DNA from: Peribacillus folii
GTDB taxonomy: Bacteria > Bacillota > Bacilli > Bacillales > DSM-1321
NCBI RefSeq assembly: GCF_030271255.1
Contig: NZ_JASJOM010000003.1
Location: 1 to 64,000 of the forward strand
DNA: 64,000 nucleotides
Direction of reading: 5' to 3'
Shown here: piece after piece, positions 25,165-33,857 of the stretch
How positions within the stretch are numbered: the first letter of the stretch is position 1
How the letters are laid out: the number at the start of each line of letters is the position of its first letter
Translations under genes and position numbers: made by a program
The notes under the pieces: generated by a model
Told to the model about the DNA's origin: nothing
Seen by the model: only the letters and a program-made list of their open reading frames with translations
The model's database searches: none

Positions 25165-25980
25165 ATGAATTGTGGTGAATTGCTTATCATTGGCGGTGCC
25201 GAGGATAAGTGCCTTGAAGGTGAAGTGTTGAATAAATTTGTCGAGCTTGCTCTCCGTCGTTCCGATGGCGGGATTGGGATACTGCCTACTGCAAGTGAAA
25301 TTCCTGAAGAGATGAGCAATCAGTATATCAAGATCTTTAGTGCATTAGGAGTAGACAGGGTGGAAGTGATCAAGCTGGATTCGAGGGAGGATGCAGATGA
25401 TCCCTTCATTTGCGGACAGCTGAAATCTCTTTCCGCCCTTTTCATAACTGGAGGCAACCAGAGCCGCCTGTCTGAACGGATCGGGCAATCCAAGTTTCAC
25501 AAAGCCCTTTCCAAGGCATGGCACCAAGGAATGGTGATAGCCGGGACAAGTGCGGGTGCCTCCATCATTGGTAAGCATATGATTGTCGCTGCCGACACGA
25601 TGCTCAATGATGATAAGTTAAAGGTCGAGATTGGAATCGGTTTCGGCTTCCTTGATGGTTTGCTGATCGATCAGCATTTTTCCCAGCGCGGACGCTTCGA
25701 CCGCCTTTTAAGTGCCATAGCGGTAAACAAGGAGTTGCTTGGGATCGGCATTGATGAAAATACCGCCATTTTAGTTAAGGACGGGCTTTTTGAAGTCTTC
25801 GGGCAACATGAAGTCTTGGTGCTTGATGGCAGTGAAAGTGATTATATCCATGTCACGACCTCCGAAAATGGAAGTGAAGAGCTGACTCTTTCGGGATTCT
25901 GCCTTCATGCACTTACAAGGGGCTATCGTTTTGACCTGGCAACCAGGAAAATGTTGATGAAAAAGGGGATCCAACCATGA
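25165..25980 (+). CDS. cphB: Cyanophycinase
   Basis: An exopeptidase (S51 serine peptidase family) that cuts cyanophycin, multi-L-arginyl-poly-L-aspartate, into beta-Asp-Arg dipeptides. The 271-residue protein has the nucleophile elbow GTSAGAS (Ser about residue 129), ITGGNQSRLSE, and ELLGIGIDENTAILV. The stop overlaps the cphA start by four bases (ATGA), so the degrading enzyme and the synthetase are co-translated. This order is the usual cyanophycin pair. Confidence 0.93.
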   Translation: MNCGELLIIGGAEDKCLEGEVLNKFVELALRRSDGGIGILPTASEIPEEMSNQYIKIFSALGVDRVEVIKLDSREDADDPFICGQLKSLSALFITGGNQSRLSERIGQSKFHKALSKAWHQGMVIAGTSAGASIIGKHMIVAADTMLNDDKLKVEIGIGFGFLDGLLIDQHFSQRGRFDRLLSAIAVNKELLGIGIDENTAILVKDGLFEVFGQHEVLVLDGSESDYIHVTTSENGSEELTLSGFCLHALTRGYRFDLATRKMLMKKGIQP

Positions 25981-28598
25981 TAATCAATCGAGTCCGTTAC
26001 TTAAAAGGACCCAATTATTTTGCATATACACCGACGATCTGCATTGAATTGGATTTGGAGGGACTGGAAGAAAGACCTTCCGATACGATTCCAGGATTCA
26101 ATGAAAAATTGTTGGAAACGCTCCCGAATATCGGGTGCCATACTTGCTCCAAAGGGTATAAGGGAGGCTTTGCCGAGAGGCTGCACCGAGGTACGTGGAT
26201 GGGTCATATTTTGGAGCATATGGCGATCGAGCTTCAAAACTTGGCAGGAATTGATGTCATCCGCGGAAAAACGATCATGATGGGAAAGAAGGGACATTAT
26301 CAGGTCACCTTTGACTACAAAGAGCCCCAATCGGGTCTTCAAGCTTTCTTGGCTGCAAAGGAAATCGCGGAAGCCATCCTGAATGAAGACGAAGAGATAG
26401 ATGTCCAAGTCTATGTAAAACAAATAGAGGATCTATATTATCAAAATAAATTGGGACCAAGTACAGAAGCGATATTTAAGGCAGCACAGGAAAAGAACAT
26501 CCCTGTCGAGCGAATTGGCGATGATAGTTTACTGAGATTAGGAACTGGTTCAAGGCAGAAGTATGTCCAGGCGACCATTTCAAGCCAAACTTCGAATATA
26601 GCCGTCGAAAATGCTTGTGACAAATCTTTAACCAAATCGATCTTGCAAGGATGCGGCCTGCCGGTTCCTGAAGGGGTAATGGCAGACTCGATCGAGGGCA
26701 TATTCGACGCGGCAGACAGGATTGGTTTTCCGCTCGTCATAAAACCTTATAACGGGAGGCAGGGACAGGGTGTCATCACCCATATCAAGAATAAGGATGA
26801 ACTTTTCAATGTCATCAATTGTCTGGAAGCGTATGTAAAGAAGTATATCGTCGAACGGCATATTGAAGGCCATGATTATCGTATGCTCATCGTTAATGGA
26901 AAGCTTATTGCGACCAGTCTCAGGCTTCCGCCATATGTAATTGGAAACGGAAAAGAAACGATACGCAGATTGATAGAAAAGGAAAACGGTAATCCCTTGC
27001 GGGGCGAAGGACATGAAAAGCCAATGTCTAAAATTCCGTTGACACATACCGTGACATGCTACTTGGAAAAAACGAATCGGACACTTGATTCGATCCCAAA
27101 GCAAGGGGAGCTGGTCCAAGTTGCCGGCAACGCGAATCTCTCGACTGGCGGTAAAGCGATTGATGTAACGGAACAGGTGCATCCCACCATTAAGAAGATG
27201 GCGATTGGAGCTGCAAAGGCGATTGGATTGGATATTGCCGGAATCGATTTTATTTGTGAGGATATTTCAATGCCGCTCGATCATTCACGGACGGCGATCA
27301 TTGAAGTGAATGCCGCCCCGGGAATCCGGATGCATCATTACCCGAGTGAAGGGGAAAAAAGGGATGTAGGCAAAGCGATTATCGATTATTTATTCCCGTC
27401 CAGGGAAGATGCAGCCATACCGATCATCGCAGTGACGGGAACGAATGGAAAAACGACGACCACAAGAATGATCCATTATTTCCTTTCAACTGATAAAACC
27501 AAGGTTGGTATGACGAATTCCGATGGCGTTTATATAGGGGAAGAGGTATTGGATCAAGGTGATTGCAGCGGCCCTATCAGTGCAAGGATGGTTTTGGCCC
27601 ATCCGGAAGTGGACGCAGCGGTTTTGGAGACGGCACGAGGAGGAATATTGCGTGAAGGCCTGGCCTTTCGCCAATGTGATGTGGGAGTCATTACGAATGT
27701 GAGTGAAGACCACCTTGGCAGTGATGGAATGGATACGATGGAGGATCTTGTGAAATTAAAACGACTGATAGCCGAAGTCGTTCTGAAGACGGGGTATTGT
27801 ATCCTGAATGCCGATGATCCCAAGGTGGCCGCAATGGAAGCATATACCGATGGGGAAGTCATTTATACTTCGACGGACGCTAAGCAGCCAATTGTGGAGG
27901 AAGCGATTAAGCGCGGACAAACGGTTTGGTTCGTTAATGGACAAGGCATGATTTTTCATTCATCAGCTGGTGTCACGCAGCCGTTCATGGAATGCTCCTT
28001 GATTCCGATCACGATTTCAGGGATGGCCCGACATAATATCGCCAATTTGCTTCAGGCACTGGCTGCAGCCCATTCACAAGGAGTTTCCATGGAAGTGCTA
28101 CGAAAGAAGGCTGTCACATTTATGCCAGATGCCAACTTGTCAAAAGGACGCTTTAACCTAAAGAAATTGAACGAGCGAACGATCATCATCGACTATGCCC
28201 ATAATGAAGCGGGATTGAAGGCCATATACGAAACGGTGAATGCCTACCACAGAAATCGGCTGATTACCGTTTTGGCCGGCCCTGGAGATCGTGTTGATGA
28301 AGAGCTTATCAGGCTTGCCAAGGTGGCGGCCGTGCATTCGGATCTTTTCATCATTAAGGAAGACGATGATTTACGGGGAAGGAAGCAGTATGAAGTAGCC
28401 GAGCTGCTTCAAGAAGCGGCCGTAAAAGCAGGGCTGCAGAAAGATAGGGCCAAGGTAGTTCTGAATGAGTTGGATGCATTCGTGAACGCTTGGGAGGCTT
28501 CAAAGCCTGGGGACCTGTTACTTTTCTTCTACACGGATTTCGAATATGTAGAGCAGTTTTTTCAAAGAGTTTCCAGCAATCGCTTATCAAAAAAATAA
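25977..28598 (+). CDS. cphA: Cyanophycin synthetase
   Basis: Polymerises aspartate and arginine into the nitrogen/carbon storage polymer cyanophycin using ATP. The 873-residue protein has the three expected parts: the N-terminal domain (about 1-160, with HRGTWMGHILEHMAIELQ), an ATP-grasp domain adding arginine or aspartate (about 215-475, KPYNGRQGQGV and IEVNAAPGIRMHHYPSEG), and a Mur-ligase-like domain (about 480-870, P-loop GTNGKTTTTRM, then ISEDHLG-like NVSEDHLGSDGM and IIDYAHNEAGL). Length is normal (870-900). It is the second gene of a cphB-cphA operon ended by a strong terminator. Confidence 0.95.
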   Translation: MIINRVRYLKGPNYFAYTPTICIELDLEGLEERPSDTIPGFNEKLLETLPNIGCHTCSKGYKGGFAERLHRGTWMGHILEHMAIELQNLAGIDVIRGKTIMMGKKGHYQVTFDYKEPQSGLQAFLAAKEIAEAILNEDEEIDVQVYVKQIEDLYYQNKLGPSTEAIFKAAQEKNIPVERIGDDSLLRLGTGSRQKYVQATISSQTSNIAVENACDKSLTKSILQGCGLPVPEGVMADSIEGIFDAADRIGFPLVIKPYNGRQGQGVITHIKNKDELFNVINCLEAYVKKYIVERHIEGHDYRMLIVNGKLIATSLRLPPYVIGNGKETIRRLIEKENGNPLRGEGHEKPMSKIPLTHTVTCYLEKTNRTLDSIPKQGELVQVAGNANLSTGGKAIDVTEQVHPTIKKMAIGAAKAIGLDIAGIDFICEDISMPLDHSRTAIIEVNAAPGIRMHHYPSEGEKRDVGKAIIDYLFPSREDAAIPIIAVTGTNGKTTTTRMIHYFLSTDKTKVGMTNSDGVYIGEEVLDQGDCSGPISARMVLAHPEVDAAVLETARGGILREGLAFRQCDVGVITNVSEDHLGSDGMDTMEDLVKLKRLIAEVVLKTGYCILNADDPKVAAMEAYTDGEVIYTSTDAKQPIVEEAIKRGQTVWFVNGQGMIFHSSAGVTQPFMECSLIPITISGMARHNIANLLQALAAAHSQGVSMEVLRKKAVTFMPDANLSKGRFNLKKLNERTIIIDYAHNEAGLKAIYETVNAYHRNRLITVLAGPGDRVDEELIRLAKVAAVHSDLFIIKEDDDLRGRKQYEVAELLQEAAVKAGLQKDRAKVVLNELDAFVNAWEASKPGDLLLFFYTDFEYVEQFFQRVSSNRLSKK

Positions 28599-28640
28599 AA
28601 GAACGTGCACTTCGCCCTGCGGAGTGCACGTTCTTTTATT
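28596..28640. terminator. Terminator of the cyanophycin operon
   Basis: A 16-base perfect stem, TAAAAGAACGTGCACT (28596-28611) with AGTGCACGTTCTTTTA (28623-28638), extended by CGC/GCG. Very stable and A/T-flanked on both sides, so it can act bidirectionally. Confidence 0.92.
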
Positions 28641-28654
28641 TACGCTGATTATAG

Positions 28655-28713
28655 GGAAACGTACCCCGCAAAACAGCTTATACTTGAGCGGCCGCTCGAG
28701 GGTACGGTTTTCC
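28655..28713. repeat. Nested inverted repeats downstream of yidC2
   Basis: Outer arms GGAAACGTACCC (28655-28666) and GGGTACGGTTTTCC (28700-28713) enclose a GC-rich palindrome, GAGCGGCCGCTC (28686-28697), itself extended to an 18-base near-perfect palindrome. It lies between the convergent cphA and yidC2 genes. It has no T-run, so it is not a standard terminator; function unknown. Confidence 0.7.
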
Positions 28714-28718
28714 GTGGA

Positions 28719-29504
28719 TCAGCTTTTTTTGATGACCGTCTTGTTCCCGGCAGGGACATTGACATGGTCTTTTTTATAAACGCGTTGCAGGACAATCGTC
28801 TGAGCGATCATGAATAATCCGCCGATTGACCAATATAATGGCAAGGCGGCAGGGGCGGAAAAAGAAATGAACAAAATCATCACTGGCGAGAGCAGGCTCA
28901 TCAGCTTCATTTGTTTCTGCTGTTCCTCGGGCATTTGTCTCATGGAAATGACCGATTGGAAATAATAGATGACACCAGCGATAATCGCCATGGCAATATT
29001 CGGCTGGCCAAGGCTGAACCAAAGGAAGTTATGTGTAGCAATTTCATGGGATCCTTTTATTGCATAATAAAAGCCCATCAAGATCGGCATTTGAATTAAA
29101 AGTGGCAGACAGCCCATGTTTAACGGATTGACTCCGTGCTTTTGGTAAAGCTGCATCATTTCCTGCTGCAGCTCCTTTTGTTTAGCCGGGTCTTTCGTTT
29201 CTTTTATTTTTTGTTGAATGGCTGTCATTTCAGGTTTTAGCCCATTCATCTTCGTTTTCATGCTGAGCTGTGTTTTATATTGCTTGGCAGTCAACGGAAG
29301 CAGGACAAGACGGATGAAAAAGGTCATCATGATGATGCTCAATCCATAGTTACCATCGAATAAATTTGCATTGAATTCAAGCATTTTTGTCATAGGATTG
29401 ACCAGACCTGTATGGAATGGCCCGCTTGCAGCTGCAGAACAGCCAGACAAAAGAACCGTTGCCAGGATCAGTACCGAAATGAGTAACGCGCTTTTCTTCT
29501 TCAA
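28719..29504 (-). CDS. yidC: Membrane protein insertase YidC2 (YqjG/MisCB type)
   Basis: Inserts and folds membrane proteins, alone or with Sec. The 261-residue preprotein has a lipoprotein signal (lipobox LLSGC, Cys 22) and five further membrane segments; SIIMMTFFIRLVLLPLTAKQ carries the arginine that lines the hydrophilic groove, followed by the charged cytoplasmic hairpin (PEMTAIQQKIKETKDPAKQK) and MGCLPLLIQMPILMGFYYAI. Start is a TTG behind GAGGAGG. That ribosome binding site is locked in a hairpin formed with the end of the upstream 95-codon leader gene, so expression is probably induced when the leader ribosome stalls, as for B. subtilis yqjG. Confidence 0.93.
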   Translation of the reverse strand: MKKKSALLISVLILATVLLSGCSAAASGPFHTGLVNPMTKMLEFNANLFDGNYGLSIIMMTFFIRLVLLPLTAKQYKTQLSMKTKMNGLKPEMTAIQQKIKETKDPAKQKELQQEMMQLYQKHGVNPLNMGCLPLLIQMPILMGFYYAIKGSHEIATHNFLWFSLGQPNIAMAIIAGVIYYFQSVISMRQMPEEQQKQMKLMSLLSPVMILFISFSAPAALPLYWSIGGLFMIAQTIVLQRVYKKDHVNVPAGNKTVIKKS

Positions 29505-29511
29505 AATAATT

Positions 29512-29550
29512 CCTCCTCGAATTGTTATTATTTAAACAATGAGTAGGAGG
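29512..29550 (-). promoter_or_regulatory. Hairpin masking the yidC2 ribosome binding site
   Basis: On the minus strand CCTCCT (29550-29545), inside the last codons of the leader gene, can pair with AGGAGG (29517-29512), the yidC2 Shine-Dalgarno; inside it ATTGTT (29540-29535) pairs with AACAAT (29526-29521), leaving an eight-base loop that holds the leader stop codon. A ribosome halted a few codons before the leader end would cover the left arm and free the Shine-Dalgarno. Confidence 0.8.
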
Positions 29551-29819
29551 CTTGGCTCATCGGAATCATCAGGTGAATCCTTCTGCCGGATAAATGTGAA
29601 AAAGCGCTGTGCACCGCGCCAATCAAACGAGCTGCCTATATTGACAGGGGATTTACTTTGATTGGAGTGGGCGGAAGCTTGATATTTATCATTCAAGTGA
29701 GCTTGTTTTTTATTTAAGAAGTAAAACGCCGCCAGTGGAAAGACAAAGGTCAACAAGTAACCTGCCCATACCGCATGACGAACGGTTTGATAATCGAATT
29801 CTAATAATAATTCCCACAT
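29532..29819 (-). CDS. mifM: MifM-like regulatory nascent-chain (arrest) peptide
   Basis: A 95-residue small membrane protein placed directly before yidC2, as MifM (also 95 residues) is before yqjG in B. subtilis. Residues about 13-36 (VRHAVWAGYLLTFVFPLAAFYF) form one membrane segment; the middle is polar; the end reads RFFTFIRQKDSPDDSDEPS. In MifM the arrest region has an aromatic-Ile-Arg core followed by a Ser-Pro at 82-83 and an acidic cluster at 86-89; here FIR is at 76-78, SP is at 82-83 and DDSDE at 84-88. Function inferred: the chain stalls its ribosome unless YidC inserts it, which opens the hairpin masking yidC2. ATG follows GAGGGA by six bases. Sequence identity to MifM is otherwise low. 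Confidence 0.72.
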   Translation of the reverse strand: MWELLLEFDYQTVRHAVWAGYLLTFVFPLAAFYFLNKKQAHLNDKYQASAHSNQSKSPVNIGSSFDWRGAQRFFTFIRQKDSPDDSDEPSLLLIV

Positions 29820-30115
29820 AGGAATCCCTCGTTTTTTCTAGGATAAGAAAATGTCGTAATAGCTGACCGTTAAATTTTAATCTGGTCATACTGAGTGTAA
29901 TTCATTAAGAACACTATATCAAATTCTAATGCAATGATGTCAAAAAATATAGGGATATTTTCAAAAAATAAACAGGGAATTTTTTCACTCCGATGAAGTT
30001 GATGAGAAAGTCACATGGATATTCCAGAAGTATGAATGATTGGAGGCTCCCCTTGCACATACAATCATTCAACTACATAAGAATAAAAAGAAGTTCAATC
30101 ATGAGGTGAAGATGG

Positions 30116-30574
30116 ATGAAACCGTACGATTCGTTCGAGCAGCATCAACACTATGACCAATCTGGAAATGATGTTTATCAGGATGTACACCCGCAGCACA
30201 ACGAAAAGTACTCATATCCAGTTGGGGACAAATGGGAGAAAAGGATGCCTGGCCCCCCTGGTCCGTCTGAATCATATCATGGCGGAGGGCAGCCAAAACC
30301 GCCACAGGGGGGAGGGGGACCGCCATATATGGCGCCGCCTTTATTCACTCCAAAGCTTACTGGAGGGATGCTTAATGCCATAGATCCAGGTTCAATGAAA
30401 GGGTGCCTTTATCAAAATACTTATGTGTGGTTAAGAAATGGCCGCTCGTTTTGGTTTTACCCCACGTATGTAGGCTATAATTCCGTTGCGGGCTACCGAT
30501 GGAGAAATAGTCAGCAGAGATGGTCTTATTATGGAACCGATGCAAGTGAAATACAGGCCTTTCAATGCTTTTAG
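30116..30574 (+). CDS. Proline/glycine-rich protein of unknown function
   Basis: A 152-residue protein. The first 75 residues are low complexity, rich in His, Gln, Pro and Gly (PGPPGPSESYHGGG, PPQGGGGPPY); the rest is a compact domain with many aromatics (NTYVWLRNGRSFWFYPTYVGY, GYRWRNSQQRWSYYGTD) and two cysteines. There is no signal peptide or membrane segment. Such a make-up is common in spore coat and exosporium proteins, which is a guess. GAGGTGA lies six bases before ATG 30116. Confidence 0.65.
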   Translation: MKPYDSFEQHQHYDQSGNDVYQDVHPQHNEKYSYPVGDKWEKRMPGPPGPSESYHGGGQPKPPQGGGGPPYMAPPLFTPKLTGGMLNAIDPGSMKGCLYQNTYVWLRNGRSFWFYPTYVGYNSVAGYRWRNSQQRWSYYGTDASEIQAFQCF

Positions 30575-30773
30575 TAAAACATACCGCATCGGGCGGCATG
30601 TGTAAGGTAAGCGAATGGCTCCGAAAGTGTTAGACGTTTACGAGGTGTTTGTTTTTTATCGAAAGGTCTGTAGGATGAGCATTCCATTGCACCCCTTGCC
30701 CTCTCCTTTCCGCGGGCTCACGTAGAGGGAAACCAATTCTAGGCATTGGGCAACAATTTTAATCTGAAATCAA

Positions 30774-30807
30774 AAAAGGTTACGGAGGGCGTTTCCGTAA
30801 CCTTTTG
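30774..30807. terminator. Bidirectional terminator before the GDPD gene
   Basis: AAAAGGTTACGGA (30774-30786) pairs perfectly with TCCGTAACCTTTT (30794-30806). It lies between convergent genes at 30116 and 30850 and has T-runs both ways. Confidence 0.88.
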
Positions 30808-30849
30808 TTTACTAACCGAACAATGGATAGGTTGATTCCTTCAAGTGTT

Positions 30850-31680
30850 TCAATCCGAGAAATAATCGGGGAAATCGGAAATGATGCCATCCACCTTCAT
30901 CTTCTCGAATAAACGCAGCCGTTGTTTATTGTTGACTGTCCAAGTAAATACTTTCATCCCATGTTTTTGGATACGCAGCTGAAGCTTTGGATTCAGGATC
31001 GTTTGCTTTGGATTTAAAAATGCAGCAAACTTTGCTATTTCCTTTAATGCTTCGTCATCGATCTTTCGCTTTATCAATACTCCGACTTGAATATCCGGCA
31101 TCAGCAGGTGAAATCTTTTCATGGATTCCGCATCGAATGAATGAACCATGACCGGAGTATGAACCGAGGTAATTTCGGTGAACTTCCTTAGCTCTTCTGC
31201 AAGCCTTGCTTCAATGCCGGGATAGAGTGATGGATGTTTTATTTCGATCAAGAAACCAGCTTCTGACTGGAATCTTTCCAATACTTCACTCAATAAAGGA
31301 ATCCGCTCGTTTTTGAAACGAGAATGATACCAGCTCCCGGCATCCAATTTCTTTAATTCGTCAGCTGTGTAATCACGGACGTTTCCTTTACCGCTTGTCG
31401 TCCGATTCAGCGTGGGATCATGATGAACCACAAGTACATCATCCTTACTGAGATGAATATCCACCTCAAGCACGTCAGCTCCCAATTCGATCGCCTTCTC
31501 ATAAGAAGCGATTGTATTTTCAGGACAATATCCGGCAGCACCGCGATGTCCAATTTTGAGGGGGGCAGGCTGAAAATGGGAGTTCTCATGGCAAGGATCC
31601 TTCGAACCGTTCAGCTTAAAGTAAACGAGAAAAAGTATGATCAACACTATTATCAAGAAAAATCCAATCACCTTTGACAC
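30850..31680 (-). CDS. Membrane-anchored glycerophosphodiester phosphodiesterase
   Basis: Hydrolyses glycerophosphodiesters from lipids to glycerol-3-phosphate and an alcohol. The 276-residue protein has an N-terminal anchor (VIGFFLIIVLIILFLVYF) and then the GDPD TIM barrel: IGHRGAAGYCPENTIASYEKA with the catalytic His and metal Glu, LEVDIHLSKDDVLVVHHDPTL with the second His, then FLIEIKHPS and the last strand GIISDFPDYF. The anchor suggests action on the outer membrane face. Monocistronic. Confidence 0.9.
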   Translation of the reverse strand: MSKVIGFFLIIVLIILFLVYFKLNGSKDPCHENSHFQPAPLKIGHRGAAGYCPENTIASYEKAIELGADVLEVDIHLSKDDVLVVHHDPTLNRTTSGKGNVRDYTADELKKLDAGSWYHSRFKNERIPLLSEVLERFQSEAGFLIEIKHPSLYPGIEARLAEELRKFTEITSVHTPVMVHSFDAESMKRFHLLMPDIQVGVLIKRKIDDEALKEIAKFAAFLNPKQTILNPKLQLRIQKHGMKVFTWTVNNKQRLRLFEKMKVDGIISDFPDYFSD

Positions 31681-31889
31681 TCCTTTTAGTAAGAAAAATA
31701 AACTTCCCCGTTATCCTTTACCCAAGTGCTACAGAAAATAAAATAAGTTTGACCATCTTCGTCATTTTACCTACTTTGTACGGGAAAAGCAGGTATTTTC
31801 TGCAGGGATATTATCCAATGCCATAGAACGAAAAGGATTTATTGGCAAGTTATGGAATACATATAAAAGAATAATAAGGGGGGAAGCAG

Positions 31890-33194
31890 ATGAAACTCAA
31901 ACCTGAAAAGTGGAAAGGGAATCTTGGATTATATTTTTCGGTTCCGGTTCTCTCTTGGGCCTTATACGATTTTGCCAATACGATATTTTCTTCTAATATC
32001 AATACGATTTTCTTTCCGTTTTTCCTTCAGGAGCAAATAGGGGATAACGCCGTTCTCGACCAGATTGCCAGTACCTTCATTTCCTACGCAAATGCAATGG
32101 CCAGTTTATTTCTTGTTTTGTTTTCACCGCTGTTTGGCGTCATGATCGATCGGACCGGAAAGATGAAAAAATATATTGTGATTTTCACGCTCATTTCCGT
32201 TTTGAGCACTTTTTTTATGGGAGTTTTTGGGGGATTATCATTTGATTCGTTGTTTCTTGGCATTCCGACTTCCTTGGCAATCGTCATTTTATTATTTGTC
32301 ATCGCTAAATTTTTTTATCATTCCAGCCTCGTTTTCTATGATACGATGATGAGCGATTTAGGTACAAAACAGCAAATGCCGCTTATATCAGGATTTGGGG
32401 TGGCCGTTGGCTACATGGGAACGCTTGTGGGGCTGTCCATCTATCCATTCATCAGTAAAGGAAGCTCACATGAAGCCTTCATGCCCACCGCGGTTTTATT
32501 TCTCGTTTTTTCCCTTCCCTTGTTCTTTTTCGTGAAGGAGACGCCAAAACCGCAAATAGCGAAACAACCGTTCATATCCGGATATAAGGAAATCACGGCA
32601 ACATTCAAGGAGATGAGATCTTATCGCTCTATTTTCACTTTCATGATCGCCTATTTCTTTTTAAACGACGCCATTGCGACAACGATTGGAATGATGGCTG
32701 TATATGCCAAGACAGTGGTGGGATTTTCGTCAAGCGGGTTCATTTTGCTCTACTTGGTATCGACCATATCGAGTATCGCCGGATCGTTCCTTTTTGGATA
32801 TATCACGCAGTCCAAGGGACCTCGGCTTGCCGTGACATATGTGGGGCTGTTGCTATTGGCCGCATTATTGATCGCGGTATTCGCACAAACCGCTCTTTGG
32901 TTTTGGATTGCTGGGAGTATGTTTGGCGTTTCTCTTGGTGCGATGTGGGTGACATCAAGGACGTATATCATTGAACTGACACCTGAGAAGAAGAGAGGCC
33001 AGTTTTTTGGATTATTTGCATTCTCAGGAAAGGTTTCTTCCATAATTGGGCCCTTATTATATGGGACGATTACGTTGGTTTTTCATGACTTGGGAACGTT
33101 GGCGAGCAGGCTGGCATTGGGGTCATTGATCATCATGGCTGTATTGGGGCTGGTCTTTTTGTTTAAATTAAAAAAAATGGAAGTGGTCAGATGA
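31890..33194 (+). CDS. MFS transporter of the UMF1 (Atg22-like) family
   Basis: A 434-residue membrane protein with twelve predicted segments. The start LSWALYDFANTIFSSNINTIFFP is the hallmark of the UMF1/Atg22-like group (B. subtilis YxiO), followed by the MFS loop GVMIDRTGKMKKY and SLVFYDTMMSDLGTKQQMPLIS. Yeast Atg22 exports amino acids from the vacuole; bacterial substrates are unknown. Starts behind AAGGGGGGAAG and ends at a strong terminator. Confidence 0.88.
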   Translation: MKLKPEKWKGNLGLYFSVPVLSWALYDFANTIFSSNINTIFFPFFLQEQIGDNAVLDQIASTFISYANAMASLFLVLFSPLFGVMIDRTGKMKKYIVIFTLISVLSTFFMGVFGGLSFDSLFLGIPTSLAIVILLFVIAKFFYHSSLVFYDTMMSDLGTKQQMPLISGFGVAVGYMGTLVGLSIYPFISKGSSHEAFMPTAVLFLVFSLPLFFFVKETPKPQIAKQPFISGYKEITATFKEMRSYRSIFTFMIAYFFLNDAIATTIGMMAVYAKTVVGFSSSGFILLYLVSTISSIAGSFLFGYITQSKGPRLAVTYVGLLLLAALLIAVFAQTALWFWIAGSMFGVSLGAMWVTSRTYIIELTPEKKRGQFFGLFAFSGKVSSIIGPLLYGTITLVFHDLGTLASRLALGSLIIMAVLGLVFLFKLKKMEVVR

Positions 33195-33198
33195 AAAG

Positions 33199-33234
33199 AG
33201 GGAATGTCCCCTTTTAACCGGGGGCATTCCCTCC
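33199..33234. terminator. Terminator between the UMF1 and ohr genes
   Basis: GAGGGAATGTCCCC (33199-33212) pairs with GGGGGCATTCCCTC (33221-33234) with one mismatch. It separates two convergent genes. Confidence 0.82.
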
Positions 33235-33249
33235 TTCTGTATTCAGAGC

Positions 33250-33666
33250 TTATACCAAAATAAGGGTAACGTCGACATTCCCGCGTGTCGCTTTTGAGTA
33301 CGGGCAGGTCGCGTGAGCCTTTTTGACAAAGTCTTGAGCTTCTTCCTTGCTCAGGTCAGGGATGGAAATATCCAGCCTTACTGCCAATTTAAAGCCCCCA
33401 TCTTCCTCATCTTTACCGATTGTGACATTTGATGTAACGGAAGTATCGACTTTTTTCTTTTCCTTTTGCAGAACAAGATTCAAGGCGCTATCAAAACAGG
33501 CAGCATAGCCAGCTGCAAATAATTGTTCAGGATTCGTTGCCTTCTCACCGGAACCGCCTAGCTCCTTAGGTGACCTGACATCGAAGTCGAGGATCCCATC
33601 CTCTGACTTAACATGTCCCTCGCGTCCTCCATGTACGGTAACTGTAGCTGTATATAATGGTTTCAA
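33250..33666 (-). CDS. ohr: Organic hydroperoxide resistance protein (Ohr/OsmC fold)
   Basis: A thiol peroxidase that reduces organic hydroperoxides. The Ohr pattern is complete: YTATVTVHGGREGHV, ATNPEQLFAAGYAACFDSAL with the peroxidatic cysteine (about residue 60), and ATCPYSKATRGNVDV with the resolving cysteine. About 138 residues. I prefer the TTG at 33666 as start, nine bases after AAGGAG; the frame can also begin at ATG 33675, but that codon abuts the site. No OhrR repressor gene is adjacent. Confidence 0.9.
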   Translation of the reverse strand: MKPLYTATVTVHGGREGHVKSEDGILDFDVRSPKELGGSGEKATNPEQLFAAGYAACFDSALNLVLQKEKKKVDTSVTSNVTIGKDEEDGGFKLAVRLDISIPDLSKEEAQDFVKKAHATCPYSKATRGNVDVTLILV

Positions 33667-33780
33667 AGAAAACATCTCCTTTTTTGATTGTTACTACCAT
33701 TAGTTCCCCACTATCCGTCAGATTAAACAAAAACAATGGGAATTTATGAATATCAGACCCAGTGGGTAATGGAAAAATGG

Positions 33781-33835
33781 TTTTAAATTGGAAGATAATG
33801 TTTTATAATGAACTGTATGAGAACGTGTAATACAC
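33781..33835 (+). promoter_or_regulatory. Promoter and possible operator of the GntR-ABC operon
   Basis: TATAAT (33804-33809) with a weak -35 TTTTAA 17 bases upstream. Between it and the gene lies GTGTAATACAC (33825-33835), an 11-base palindrome suited to binding a GntR dimer for autoregulation. Confidence 0.45.
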
Positions 33836-33857
33836 CACTATAAGAGGGAGGCTGCTG

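Noticed and set aside
28683-28700. Vector polylinker contamination (NotI and XhoI sites)
   Set aside because: The sites are part of a longer natural-looking nested inverted repeat with no flanking vector sequence; kept as a finding with low weight.
30690-30740. Second copy of the GACTCCTGCGGGA repeat
   Set aside because: Only CTTTCCGCGGGC is shared with the element at 37144; too little to call a copy.
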